This document shows positions 23,701 through 35,498 of a DNA stretch of 64,000 bases, one piece after another (within the stretch, counting starts at the first letter, position 1; each line of letters opens with the position of its first letter). The stretch comes from Mercenaria mercenaria (taxonomy: Eukaryota; Mollusca; Bivalvia; Venerida; Veneridae), in the NCBI RefSeq assembly GCF_021730395.1, contig NC_069363.1:48971001-49035000 (forward strand). The letters are read 5' to 3'. The notes beneath the pieces were generated by a model. It worked only from the letters and a program-made list of their open reading frames with translations, ran no database searches and was not told where the DNA came from. The translations under genes and the position numbers were made by a program.

Positions 23701-23842
23701 TATGTCATTGATTCAGATATATTGAATGCAGAAACAAACTTTCCGTGTCATGTACATATAAATTTAAACCAAGCTTGTTCTATTTTCAGCATGTCCTTCT
23801 TTCCGAGAAAATACTAGAGGAGATGGCAAAACGATGGGCTAA
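19753..23842 (+). CDS. Secreted 193-residue protein of unknown family, four coding exons
   Basis: Coding exons 19753-19970, 20875-20951, 21185-21418 and 23790-23842 join with GT-AG borders and matching phases (2, 1, 1) into 582 nt, 193 residues and a stop. The first residues MQLYLFSVIYVFLAYANG form a signal peptide. Cysteines are at 45, 77, 122, 132 and 178, with one N-glycosylation site (N67-A-S). There is no transmembrane segment after the signal and no known domain. A motif-like stretch is YFTTGPGVYTVKDAFGAIW. Acceptors are strong (ttttatttcag, ttttgtttacatag, ctattttcag); donors are gtaaat, gtatag and gtaagt. A TATA box and 5' UTR exon lie at 18577-18675. Role unknown; an odd cysteine count could allow a disulphide-linked dimer (inference). 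Confidence 0.7.
20110..20360 (+). repeat. Dispersed repeat, copy 2 (pair with 5.26 kb)
   Basis: Aligned blocks with 5262-5470: caatgtaatgtggacatatg, acataaaatatttacaa, cagtcactagggcgg and cacgtggaggtat. It lies within the second intron of the secreted-protein gene. Confidence 0.55.
20494..20546. repeat. Hairpin repeat (agtgcagacca/tggtctgcact)
   Basis: Perfect 11-bp arms at 20500-20510 and 20526-20536, flanked by gcaaac and gtcgcaaagg. It resembles the MITE palindromes near 17.2-17.9 kb in layout but differs in sequence. Confidence 0.55.
22190..22990 (+). mobile_element. Degenerate mariner transposase (DNA transposon)
   Basis: Pieces in order match Tc1/mariner transposase: KVCARWVP near 22320, FEPQRRINSKQWLRK near 22480, KYYAKRHQQTSLRSICL then HDNASAP near 22735, and PPYSPDLGPRD near 22815. 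The second and third catalytic aspartates are visible. The first (in the usual DETW motif) is lost, and several stops and a few frame changes interrupt the gene. The element is dead. TIRs were not identified. It sits in the last intron of the secreted-protein gene, in the same orientation. Confidence 0.8.
23451..23641. repeat. (GGATA)n then (TATGA)n pentamer arrays
   Basis: About 60 bp of ggata/gggat repeats, then about 120 bp of gatat/tatga repeats with gacat variants. Open frames read through it on the minus strand (YHIISYHI) are artefacts. Lies in the last intron of the secreted-protein gene. Confidence 0.95.
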
Positions 23843-24299
23843 TTACCGAGGAATCTTCGAAAATATATAAAATAATAGTGTAACTGATATGAAATAATGT
23901 ATAAATGCTAAGAGTTAAAATGATGTATAAATTCTGTCTGAAACGTTCATAATCAATTTTAAACGGCTATACAAAACGTTTTAAACATACTGAAGCATAA
24001 TTTTTGCTGACCTTTTCTGCACATAATGACTACCAATGACTTTAAATGAGACCCAAAAAGAAGTATTTGAAAATTGTTTGTGACCAAACGTGAAATGCTT
24101 CGCATGTGAAATGCTTTCATAGAGTTCAATATGGTTTTCTCAGCTGGGTACAAGTCCAAATATATCTCGTGTTGTACAGTACAATGTTAAATAACCTTTT
24201 TATTCTATATCTATTTTGTCTTACTATAATAATAGTTTAAATTAAAAATGTTACACTGAATATTGTATTCCTGCCTTTTCTAGTTTTTCCCAGCTTGGT
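23843..24299. other. 3' flank of the secreted-protein gene
   Basis: AT-rich, with no canonical aataaa close to the stop; near-matches such as aataatgtataaat occur. Nothing else identified. Confidence 0.3.
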
Positions 24300-24605
24300 A
24301 TGAGTACAAATATATATTAGATACTTGGCCGAGATATTATGCCCACAAACATTGTCAGCAAGTTTGGTGAAGATCGGATGAAAACTGTTCGGCTTAAAAG
24401 AGCGGACAAGGCTAAATTCCCCGTTTTTCGAGTAATTCAAGGACTATAATCAACGAGTGTCTGGTACAATTTGGCTGGTTATCGAAACTGGCCGAGATGT
24501 AATGCCCACAAACATTGTCAGCAAGTTTGGTGAAGATCCGACGAAAACTGAATTGTAGAGCAGACATGTTTTGGATGCTGACCGCCCGTCCGCTGCCATT
24601 CATAA
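24300..24605. repeat. Two tandem units of about 163 bp
   Basis: tggccgagatattatgccca near 24327 and tggccgagatgtaatgccca near 24490 both continue into caaacattgtcagcaagttt and ggtgaagatc(g/c). The array ends in gaccgcccgtccgc. The unit is a common type of bivalve tandem repeat. Confidence 0.7.
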
Positions 24606-26117
24606 TCTTCTCCATTTTGTTTCTTAACCGTTAAATAAAAACTGCTGAGGTATCGTACAGTTACCTGAATCAGTGGGGCACCAGAATCGGTGTATTTTGT
24701 TTAAGCATGCTCCTTGTTTGAACAGGGAGTCGTATAACATAATAAGTTTTTGCACTGGTTATGTAAACTTATTAACTACATCACAGCTTTCAAACTTTGC
24801 AAAATGTGATTTTAAATAAAAAGTAATGATGATTTAAAATACCCATGTGTAAATTTTCATGAATTTCTTATTACTTTTTACCACTGTTACAAAATCTCCT
24901 CCACTTCCCACACTTTCTAACCATTTGAAACAATATTTTGTTTGATGTAGTTTCAAAAATCTCCCAAAAATTTTATAAATATATTAAAATAAATATGCTT
25001 CCCCAGAATTAGCATACGGGGGTATTCCCAAATTTCATCTTTTTATATATTTTTGTTTTAAAAAGTACTGTTTTACCTCCATTTGTTTTCACATGTGAAT
25101 GTAAAGAAATCTTGTTTTTCTGCCAGAAATGGAAAGATTGCATTTAAAATTTAGTTGCATCTCATTTGTATTCCCCTAAATTTTGGGAGAATGTAACCAC
25201 AAAGGATGTCACCATCATCCACCTCTTATACTGCTGCTTGCAAAGGGAGGCTAGAATGCATGTGGTTTTCACTGCCAGTGCTATGGTTAACCTTACTTGT
25301 TACAAATATTACAAATCCCAGTAAATACATTCATTCTCATGATAAGGAAGTATTGCTTTTATGATAACTTTAATGTTTTGGACATACTTTTCCATTTTAA
25401 TATCACTTAACCATATGGACTATGAGTACACTGATTCAGGTGACGGCATTTAGACATACCGCTTATAGGGGTCATGTTATTAAAATGGCTCTGATTTTCA
25501 ATTGGAAGCTGGTTTTAAAAGCTTTGGATCTCTTTAGGATGCACAAGTAAATGATGTATCAAAATAAGTTCATTTTGATATATTTAACCCAAGTTTAGAC
25601 AAATGCATAGGAGATGAATCCTTATCCCCACCAATACTGGTAACTCCAGGCTAGCTATTCAGACAGACAGGGCTGATACCAATTTCTAGGTTTCGTCCGG
25701 AACGGCTTCTTTTAGCGGCTTTTCAAATATTCCAACATCTGATGATCCTATTTACTGTATTTTTAAGTTTTTGATTATTAACGAACGTTTTAATATCTAA
25801 ATCAGATAGCATTGTTGATCGCGGCCGATGAGGCCGCGATCATTTTGAATAGGACAAGTATATACTTGCTGGGGAAAATATTTCATGATGGACCTGTGAA
25901 TTCTTTACTTGTGGGTGAAACAGGTCTCATAAGCGTAAATACGACTAGCTTCTTCTGATTATAAAACATACCGTACGATTTTTTGTGAATTAACTGTTGT
26001 TGTATTTTTAGTAGTTAAACCCGCCACCCTTGTTTAAGAGCAACATTTAAAAACACGTTTTTTCATCCTCAAGTAATAAGCTAGTAGACTCGCCCAGTTT
26101 AATCAATGTAGACGAAT
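24606..26117. other. Gap without a supported gene
   Basis: AT-rich with short frames only. The one clear structure is the GC-rich hairpin at 25816-25842. Confidence 0.4.
25816..25842. repeat. Perfect 11-bp GC-rich hairpin
   Basis: tgatcgcggcc and ggccgcgatca are exact complements around a five-base loop (gatga). It stands out in AT-rich surroundings. No T-run follows, so there is no reason to call it a terminator; it may be the core of a small palindromic element. Confidence 0.6.
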
Positions 26118-26195
26118 ACATAGAGCGCTTACTTCACCCGATTTACATTCGGAACATTTTCACGCGTTTCGGGCTTTATCGTATTTTTAACATGG
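26118..26195 (+). repeat. 78-bp direct repeat, left copy
   Basis: acatagagcgcttacttcac, ggaacattttcacgcgtttc and gggctttatcgta blocks; 74 of 78 bases match the copy at 26957-27034. Confidence 0.85.
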
Positions 26196-26403
26196 TTTTT
26201 CCCCAAGATGTTGGAAATTTTGTCTCATTGTTTATTTTTTTTAATAAAAATGTTACTGTTTTCTTTTTTCTACCACTTTTTTTTCCACCCTTCCTGAAAA
26301 AACAGTAATGAGTTTGTACACTTTCAGACAATTGTGCTCTGTTGAAATTTAACCAAACCAAAGTTTACCTGCATAAACAGAAAGCGTGATATGTCACCAG
26401 CGC

Positions 26404-26741
26404 GGACCCAGGGGTGGGGGACCGGGGGTCCGGACCCCCTCTGGAAAATCTTTAAAAAAGGAAAGAAGACAAGAAGGAAAGAAATTTTTTTCGAAAAAGG
26501 GCAACATTAGGACTGCATGTAAAGTATTGCGGCTGCTGCTACATACGACCCCGACATAATTCAATTATTTATCTAAAAGAAAAAAGAATTTTACCTTAAA
26601 GAAAGCTTGATTTTATCTTTTTTCCCCAAATTTAACAGGTTATTTAAAAAACCCGCCCCAGAATGCAAAAAATGAAGTGCTAAATTTCAAAATTTCCAGG
26701 GGGGAGGGGGGGGTGGGATCGGACCCCCTCTGAGAAAATGG
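26404..26741. repeat. Pair of G-rich repeats (gggggtccggacccc type)
   Basis: accgggggtccggaccccct followed by ctggaaaa near 26420, and gggtgggatcggacccc followed by ctctgagaaaa near 26710. Two decayed copies of one short repeat, lying between the 78-bp direct repeats. Confidence 0.55.
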
Positions 26742-26956
26742 CTGTGTCCGTGCATGGTCACTATACCTGTCCAGTACTGGACATTATGGTAAACGCTCTT
26801 TCTCACAAATGACAATTTCGCAACTTCTGTCCGGTTTGTACAAATTTCTGGCCGCGATAAACCATTTGACTTGTTATCCTTTGAATCGTTTTTGTGTGTT
26901 GTAACCAAAAAAACTCAAATTAAATCCAGATTTCAAGACGCATAATCAAACTCTGT

Positions 26957-27034
26957 ACATAGAGCGCCTACTTCATCCGATTCACATTCGGAACATTTTC
27001 ACGCGTTTCGGGCTTTATCGTATGTTTAACATGG
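26957..27034 (+). repeat. 78-bp direct repeat, right copy
   Basis: Same sequence as 26118-26195 with four substitutions, 839 bp further on, same orientation. Confidence 0.85.
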
Positions 27035-29439
27035 GACTGTTGAACCGTCCAAATACAGAAAATACAGGATATTTTGTACGCGCGTGGCCCGGTTTTCCAT
27101 AAATACAGTAATATATTGTACGGTCACGTGTTGTAAATGAACGTTCGCGTTTGGATAGATAAAATAGGTATAGAATAATGTAGAATATTGTTTCGTCCAC
27201 CTTTTCCGTATCAAGGTTTTTCATTGATTCCGCTTTAAAGATAAGACAGTACAAATTTCAGTTTACATCTTCCTGTACATTCTGAAGGGGTGTTTATGGA
27301 ATCTTCTTCAAGTTTCCTTAGTAGTTTTGAATCTATTGTCAAAATACAATTCTAACTAGGAAGGTTCCTTAAATGGACACCAACAAATTGAAAAAACTAT
27401 TCCGAAAATATTGTTAAAGATAGTTTTCCCGGCTTCATTAACCGAGTCGTCGTATAAGTACTAAATGTTGAACAGTTTACACACATGGACACGCACTTTG
27501 TTTTGAATCATGCATCAATTTCTACTATATGTAGTAAAGGAAGTAAGAATAATACTATACGTATCAAATATATCCATGTGCATCGACAGTTGTGTTGACA
27601 TGTACTTCAGCTCGAAATAAGGATTAGTTTAGTTTCATTTGAAACATGGAAATATCAATTGGAATATTAGTGTTATTTTAAACAAATGTCAAAGCACAGT
27701 GTATGTTAGTAGATAAGAAAAAAAAGCCATCACTAAATCAAAATGAAATGCCCCATATCAAAATGCTCAATGGTTCTTAACATTCTGAAAAGAGTTTCAA
27801 TTTAGATTACGTTTTAAATTCTTGGGCGTTGTGAAAAAATCACTGCAAGAAAAAGGTTCAAACTTATAAATTCAACATTATTGTGGGTCCCTAGTTTCTG
27901 CTCGTATGCTCATTAGTCAATGAGGACTAAACAAGTGAAATCTTATTTCAAGCATCATTTAAACTAATTTTATTACTTTTTAAGCTGTTTTTTTCATGAA
28001 AATAAGAGAGTATGTTTTAAATTTTCAAAATACTTGTATTCTGTCCGTTTTTCTAAAGTAAATTGAATTTGGAAAATCCAATGTGATTAAAGAAGTTCAG
28101 TTAACCTCACGAAAGTCAATGAAACACAAAATTATATTTATATTTGACAATTATTGGATAAAGATTAACTTCCATAAGGTCCGTTGGTTTGCCTGCGTTT
28201 CTCTTAACTCGGGCCTGAAAATGAAAGCAGACCACTTTTAGACGTTTATGGTTAATAGTCACCAGCCATATTCTTAGTCACCAGCCATATTCTATAAATC
28301 TCAGATATGTTAAACTCGCAGTGAAAACACTGGTTTGAGTCCTCGCCCTGGCTAAAATAATTTTATTCTTACGAACATTTGTACCAAGTTTCCTTTTAAA
28401 CATGCCTATTTACAGTCTGTTATCTCTTTACCTTTTGATTTTCGTTCTTTAGTTTATTCCTAATGCAATGTTATAAATAATGTCGTTGTGAGAAAGTTGA
28501 GGACTAATCGATTCTTTATTAAAGTTAAGCATACATTATGTTTAGTACCCATGTATGTAGTTACCCTATATTTAGTACCAATATATTTGAAATTTAGAAA
28601 GAATATGCTGTGAATTAAAATTCAACATACTTAAATTTTTGACAATAGAGTATCCATGATAATGCCTTTTTACTACGTAGAACGTACACAAGAATTTGAA
28701 TACCTGCTAACACTGCAATAGGAACTGTGAAAAGGGAGGAGTTTCTTCTGAAATATTATAAAATTAATAATTATGATATTGTTTAACGGTTTTTAAGTAA
28801 CAGATTAGCTTTTTTAGTTTTACATTTTATGAGTTTCTATTTGTATCATTTTAGTTATCTGCAGTTGAAATCGTGGTAACGGCAGTCCTTAAGAGATATT
28901 AAATTGCTATTTTCGAGACGAAACTTGTTTAAAGTCAAAACCCAAAATGTTCTTTTTTTCCAGTTGTAAGAACGTCAACACAAACATTCCTTACATGTAT
29001 ATATTGTTGAGTAGCGTTTTGATAGATTTACTCTTTATTAGTACATTGTATTGATATTTATTCATGTAAATTGAATTCTTTATAACATTAACGACAGTTA
29101 TTAGCAGCCAACTATTTCATATATATACCTTCAAAATTGCACGAATACATACATTGTCTCATTGACAACATTATCAGTTCCCATTCGTCTTGTGGTACAT
29201 GTGTATTCCCTTTCAATCTCCTTTGTGACTTGTTCAAGTTTTAGAATTTTGTCTTCGCTATAGATGCCCCAAGCCATGTTGAAATGAAATCCATATTGCA
29301 TGTTATTTTGGGAACAATATCAATTACCCGCCTTTGGTCGTGTAAAATAAACCGGCCAAATGATAAACAAAACATAGTCACAACGCCCTCCTATTTGTTC
29401 AAATGGGGGCTGTTGGAAATAGAATTATCTTTAGATTTA
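27035..29439. other. Long AT-rich gap
   Basis: No supported gene. A decayed tRNA-like piece lies at about 28255-28360 (ctggtttgagtcctcgccct with a B-box-like ggtttgagtcc), next to a small duplication of gtcaccagccatattct. Confidence 0.4.
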
Positions 29440-30170
29440 GATTTAGATCTCATACTTGATATGTAGTATCATTATAAGGTCCTCTCCAAAGTTTGTTCAA
29501 ATGGGGACACTTGACTTCTTTTAGGGGCTGCTAGCGCTAATAATAGAAGTAATTTAAACGATTTCTTGTCATGAACACCTTGATGAATCTTCATCAAACT
29601 TGGTCTGGAGCATCATTGTAAGGTCATAACCCAAATGTTTTTCAAATGGTTGGATATCCTGTTTCATTCTAGGAGCCATTGTAGCTTAATAAAGAAACAC
29701 CTTTAAATGACTTCTTCTCATGAACGGCTTCGTGGATCTTTTTCTAACTTAGTTTGTTGCATCATTGGAACGTGCTCTCCAAACTTTATTCAAACTGGGA
29801 TGTTGGTCCTTTGCTAGATCTAAAATGAGAAAAAAACCTTTAATTACCATTGGTTGAATCTTTATCAAACTTGTTAAAAAAAATTATTGCAAGATCCTCG
29901 CTAAGTTTTTTCGAATTAGGGCTCTTGGTCTATTTTAGGGGTCGCTGGAGCTTAAAAAATATGAAGCCTGTAATTGACATTTCGTCATACCGCTTGATGG
30001 ATCTTCATCAAACTTGGTCTGTAGCATCATTTTAATGGTTCCGCTTCACCTCAGTTCCTCCTGTTTATACTAAAACGAAGAGGTACTATTCTTTATTCAG
30101 TGTGGCATGTATATATTCAAGGTCAAATAGTCAGGTGAGCGACTTAGGGCCACACGATGGCCCTCTTGTT
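29440..30170 (+). mobile_element. Pearl-like element with about 140-bp tandem core
   Basis: About five diverged units share gatggatcttcatcaaactt, ggtctgtagcatcatt, gttcaaatgggg and a(g)gggg-cgctagagct-type blocks with a spacing of roughly 125-150 bp. The right end is aggtcaaatagtcaggtgag followed by a gggcc/ggccc hairpin and tcttgtt. A tandem core plus a hairpin tail fits Pearl-like, Helitron-related non-autonomous elements of bivalves (inference). A shortened counterpart lies upstream of C1q copy 2. Confidence 0.6.
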
Positions 30171-32311
30171 CATTCAAATGACGTTCGTATTATTTTGTAA
30201 GATTTCAACGATCATCAAGTTAACATTGACATTCCGAGGTTCATTTCACTAAACTTGTATCCGTAGGTAGGCTTCTAGAAGAGAAAAACAGCTACAGCTA
30301 TATGGAACAGCCGAAAATGATTTGAAATAGCCGAGTCCATAGAGGTCTGGGAAAATGTAAAAGAAAATTTATAAGAAGATCCTCTGGAACTATAGAATGC
30401 AATCAAGCAAAATAATTGCAGACTCAGTTTGAAGAAATGGAATGTACAAAACCACCCCTATGCAAATTAAGCGGTATCTCATAAATCAGATAACATTTTC
30501 TTTTTTGCAACTTGTGATCTATTCATGAATATATTAAAACGAAATAGTAAATGCTGAGCCCCATTTTGATTGTATAAACCTTGATTCTGAATACCCAAGT
30601 ACACAGAACTGCGTCACAGAAATTAGTTTCCATTGACCTTCACTGAACTGTTTCCTTTCACAGGATTCCAGCAATCTAAACACATTCTACAGAGTCCTTG
30701 TGATTTCAAAATTTGAAACTGGTTATACATGTAGTTGCAAACTCGGACTATACGACTGTGTTTTCTGTTAAATTGCAATATCTTACATAGTCTCAGATAA
30801 AGACTCTACTAAACGTGTTTTAACAGCGTTTGAATCATACCAGTATTTAGGTTATTGCAAGTAGTTAATTTTATATTTATTTTTTTCATCTTCGAAACAT
30901 GAAATGAAAACAAATGCAGCATGAAAGAACCTGGCATATCGGCAATATAAACACATGCCTGCACTTGTTGAACGTTTTTTCCGGAGCCTTATAGATTAAA
31001 CATAAAGCGAAGGATTATAGCAGTGACTGTGTTTGAATTTGAAATGTTCATCTTTCAAAACCAGTTAGTACTTGATAAAGCGTACGATAGCATACTTACA
31101 GCAAAAAAACATAGTCATGTTGTCTGTATATATGTTACTTTCATTTGATCTTATTTGGTTTTAAAGCCAGTATGTTTATCGGCTACGGCAGATAATTTGC
31201 TTCAAAGCTAATTTTATACCTTTCAGACCCTTGATATTGCTTCAAACACCCAAAAATTAATCCAAATATCTATTTTATACCATTGGAACGTTTTGCTTCC
31301 GCCAGTAAAGTATCTTCTTTAGATAATATTTCAAATGAGCTAATATCCAGGGACTTTTGCAGATCAGATTATCTGTAAATATAAAGTTTAACATAAAAAC
31401 TTCTCTCAAAGTAAAGTAAGGGTTGGCCATTATGTTCTTGAAGTGAAAATTCCTTTCATTACTGTCAGTATCATGTATGTGAAATTATGGCAATTTAGGC
31501 AATTTAGGGAAGGATACCTGCAGGAAGGCCATGCCCGCCTTATTATGATTGTATGTTGGATACTTTCTTAAGATAATATGTACAGTGTTGTTTTCATGAA
31601 ATGTGTAAAGTACGAGTATTGTAACTGTTCCTTGACCTGCATTGTTGTATTCGACTCGGTTAGATGTTGCCAGATCTTGATCCCATGAGCTGTGACCGGC
31701 CTGGCAAAATCCACGAAAGCTAAATGTCCTACATATACCGACTTCGTAAATCTGAAACAATAAAGCACCGTGCAAGTGTGGGCTAAATACTGAACTAAAT
31801 CGCCTAGGTAAAAAGTTTATGCATAGCTTTATACTTATTAGATAACCGCATAAATTTGAATTATACTTTTCTGCATCTCAAATAAGGCCACACTTCAAGA
31901 TCACAAGAGACTCGTTTCTACTACCACAACATACAATTTTGTCATGTGTAATTTGGTACACAGTAGGAATTAATAAATATCTTGATCTTTAAAGTAGTAG
32001 TCTTTGTAGTAATCTACATACATTACGTCAATACATAAAAATAAAATTTGATATTATACAAACAATTCATTTGGTACATTGCAAGTCAATAAAAGAATGT
32101 ATGAATTAAAATATTGTCTCCATTCAAAACTACAAGAATTCAAATTATCGATCAAATAGGGTTTACTTTACTGTCAATACTTCAATTCAAAACGAACCCA
32201 CGTATAACATTTCAAAAGAAAAGTCTTCGAAGGTTAATATAATGCTAATAGCAAAGAAAGACCCAAATGTTCCCACAAGAAATATTAGGTCCTGTCTATG
32301 TAATCGAAATA
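30171..32311. other. Upstream region of C1q copy 1
   Basis: No gene seen. Blocks of this stretch recur upstream of copies 2 and 3 (for example tttatcggct with tttcaaaccctt-type text near 31175, 38970 and 52815, and cttaagataatatttcaaat-type text), so it belongs to the duplicated segment and may carry shared control sequence. Confidence 0.6.
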
Positions 32312-32319
32312 TATAAATA
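32312..32319 (+). promoter_or_regulatory. TATA box of C1q copy 1
   Basis: tataaata at 32312-32319, followed about 25-30 bp later by the block tcattctccattcaacag that is kept in copies 2 and 3. The equivalent positions in copies 2 and 3 read atagcaata and atgataata, which are poorer TATA boxes. Confidence 0.4.
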
Positions 32320-32456
32320 ATGCGGTAAGTTCATTCTCCATTCAACAGAATACTTCTCTTGAATTTGCTTACATTTTAACCACCCTTTGGCATTTACGCT
32401 CATCTAATTCTGATTCCAAACTTTTCATTTATTCGCTTTATTCAGGCTCATACAAG

Positions 32457-35324
32457 ATGTTTTGTGTTGCAATTCTCTGCTTTTTAATTTTAAATTCAAA
32501 TCCCAGTTTCGGGATTGAGCCAGTATGCTCAAGGTTTCATTACGAGGAACAAACGTTAGAAAAGATGATCAGGCAGGAAATCTTCGTAAAGAAAATGAAA
32601 GCTGACATTGATGACTCTAAACAGCAAGTAGTGGACGCTATTGTAGACTTGAGAAATGAGAGAAACAAGTTTGCAGCGGATTTTGAAAGGTTGAAAAATG
32701 ACGTTGAAACCCTGAATGGCAACCTTGAAAATGCGTTAAATGGTATGCAATCACAAAATGAAAAAGTCATTCAGGACTATACCACAGAAATGGAAATATT
32801 AAAAGGTATGTACTTTCTGAGTATTAAACGTTATTTAACGTTAGTTTTGTATTGTTATAAAGTCGGAAATCTCTGTACAAAAGCGAAAGTATGACACTTA
32901 TGTTTCATTTTTCAAAGTAACTTAATCAAAGGTGAAGTATGAGTTTAATATTTTTAGTTCTGTATAAAAAAAAATATGAAATAAGGAAAAGCCTCAAATC
33001 GAGTTCGGGGAAATCAGATTTCAATTTTTTTTCAAACTTTGTAACAACGAAACTATTCAGATAAAAAAATAATTTGGTGTTATCAATTTTTTCATAGCGA
33101 ATATCATACTTTGCAAATTTACGGGGAAGTCGATGTCTCTGTGACGTCATTTCTTTTTTACCGCGTTTACTTTAGAAATATTAATGACACACTTTTCCAA
33201 AAGAGTGTAATCATTTTGCACCTAACTGGAAGCTTCTTTTGTTGTATTTTTGAGTGAAAAATAATTCTAAACAATAGAATGACATTCTCTCTTCACTGCG
33301 AAGAAAAGACTTCCTCACCGCCAGGTGCTTCCTTGAGACCTGCTCAACCCGGGGCTAGAGGGTGTGGCGGCATTTCCATACCGTCCATAAAAAGGCTCGA
33401 TCAAACCAAGCCTGCAACATCTTCACTTATGTCGTGTTGGGCGACCTGTGAATTTTTCACTTTTACTCACTTGAAAAGGTTATTCGGGTCTACTCTAAGA
33501 GCTCGCTATCAAAGGTTATTACAACTGTCCTAGTATTTCTTCTTTGATGTACAATATTTTATTCGACTCGAGAACGAGGCCTTGCAAAATCCACAAGAGA
33601 CGAATGCATCATACTCTACCTATTGCTAGTGTTATATTAGCCAAAATGGACTATAATTTTAGACAAAAATACTTAAAACACTTTTAAAATAGTGCAGTCT
33701 ATTAAGCATGGAATATCGAGGCACCATCATTTCATGATCTTGACGTCACATTACACGTCACGTCTTAGGCGACCCATTCCATCATTGATTATTTTTCCGT
33801 ATCCGATAGGAATTGAATATATTTATCAAATACAACGTGTTTTACAGACAAAAATGTCGTAGGTATTTCACAGAATATAAGATATAGAGTACTGTTTACA
33901 TTTTTTTGTAAATTCAAAATGTTATATAAAGTATTCGTACTACTTCCAATATAACACATTTTTGTAAAACAGCACTGAGTTATAGTTTCGCGCGTTCTAG
34001 TCAATTCTAAATACATATTATTGGGACTTCATTCATAAATGAAAAACAAACATTATTCACAAAGATCAATTTCAAGATTTTATCAGTATATACTTTACAA
34101 ATCGCCTAACGCAACACTTAGCTTTATGTCAATATCTTAAACGTTACCTGAAGTAAAATTTCTGAAATTTGGCATTCAGCCATATTTTGAATGTCATAAA
34201 GAAAATTCAAGGAAATAAGTCAAAGCTATTGTATAATTTGATAAATTTTATGACAACGCACAAGTTTTTAAAAAGCCACAAAATCATAAATTATAAACAC
34301 AGTTAATTTTTAGACAAGTATACTCCATTTTATGCGTACACTTATACCTTTGCTTTGTCAAAACAAGAAAAAAATAAGAATATTTTAATGCAAGTATTTA
34401 CACATTCTGTCAATGCGATAAAATTTGGCTCATTTTGGCTGCTATTATAAGAAATTTCATATATTCATAGTCGGATTTAGAAAGTATCTCTAAGACAGTA
34501 AAATGAAAAAGGTAAAATCTTATTTATAATAAATACTTTTACATATACGCAGATGTTCATTTTAATCATCCTTTCTAAAAGTGTCTTAGGGTGAGTTACC
34601 TACTTTTGCAAATAATTTATCTTTATAATGGAGTCCACGTGATAGTTATCACGTGCGCACGTGTTTTTATTAACACGTTCGCACGTGGTAGCTATCACGT
34701 GCGCAAGTGATAAATAAAATATTTCCTATGTCCCCTCTATGCCACCGTAGAGTTCCAGTCGATGTTTTCAAAACCTCTTATTCGTTACTACCGGTTAGTT
34801 CTAGAGAAACGTTGCCGAAACTTTAATACACAATGTATTTACATCGTTAATTTTCATTCTTTTTAAATGACTATAAGAAACCCTTTGTTATTTCAGGTTC
34901 TGTTGTCACACCTATCGTCGCATTCAAAGCGCATGTTGTGTCAGAAAACTCATTGAGCAACAGAAAGGTTATAATATTCTCAAAGAATATTTTTAACACG
35001 GGTGATGCTTACGACAATGCAACTGGCATCTTCAAAGCTCCAGCTGGAGGCATCTACCTATTCACGACTCAAATATGTTTATCTGGCGGTACCTATTCGT
35101 ATTTCGGCATCACTGTGAATGAGGAACTTATCTCTCAATCTCTGCTTGGAGACAAACAGTGGACTAAATGTTATACAATGGATGCCATTGTTAAAGTAAA
35201 CAAGGGTGATGACGTCACTGTTAAATGCATTAGCTCTTGTGATAGTAGTGATAGTTTGTGGAATAATCTTGGTTACGCTGCAAGTAGCTTCTCGGGTGTA
35301 CTTGTCCAAAGACTTATTCTTTGA
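32457..35324 (+). CDS. Secreted coiled-coil C1q-domain protein, copy 1
   Basis: Exon 1 (32457-32805, 349 nt) and exon 2 (34897-35324, 428 nt) join across a phase-1 intron (aaaag|gtatgt ... tttcag|gttctg) to give 258 residues. Residues 1-20 (MFCVAILCFLILNSNPSFGI) are a signal peptide; about 24-116 are heptad-patterned and charged, a coiled coil likely to trimerise; about 122-258 are a C1q domain with VAFKAHVV, NIFNTGDAYDNATGIFKAP, GGIYLFTTQI and SSFSGVLV. The domain reaches its usual end. C1q-domain proteins of bivalves are secreted lectin-like recognition proteins of innate immunity, so that is the expected role; the ligand is unknown. All three copies keep a pyrimidine-rich tract and CAG 8-12 bases before the ATG, which could be a 5' UTR acceptor. 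Confidence 0.85.
33279..33530 (+). repeat. Intronic repeat family B, in C1q copy 1
   Basis: atgacattctctcttcactg, cctgctcaacccggggctag, agggtgtggcggcatttcc and tcgatcaaaccaagcctg blocks. Matching copies lie at 41271 and 54958 in the introns of the other two genes, so it was inside the ancestral gene. It shares the (c/g)atcaaacc(g/a)ag(c/t)ctg block with family A. Confidence 0.7.
34636..34711. repeat. E-box palindrome in the intron of C1q copy 1
   Basis: Two arms of about 26 bp (gtgatagttatcacgtgcgc and, at the other end, the complement of gtgatagctaccacgtgcga) flank a short tttttattaa loop. Several cacgtg palindromes are nested inside. Not found at the same place in copies 2 and 3. Likely a small MITE; cacgtg is also the core of bHLH-factor sites. 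Confidence 0.6.
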
Positions 35325-35498
35325 AATACGACTGTAAAGAACGTTGTCCGGCTGTATGACCTGTTTTGTTGGATGTTGAATAACTGATGATTCTGTTGCC
35401 ACAACAAATATCAATATTTATCATTATGCTTTCTAATGAAATATTTAGAAATATTGATGAAATATAATTCCTATTTTCATTGTTTTTATTTTTATGTG

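Noticed and set aside
26118-27034. LTR pair of a small retroelement
   Set aside because: The 78-bp direct repeats lack TG...CA ends, a primer-binding site and any coding remnant between them.
29284-30035. Short ORFs within the tandem-core element
   Set aside because: They are readings of the Pearl-like repeat units.
33279-33533. 84-codon ORF in the intron of C1q copy 1 (and its relative at 41271)
   Set aside because: It is repeat family B; the reading frame is not conserved between the copies.
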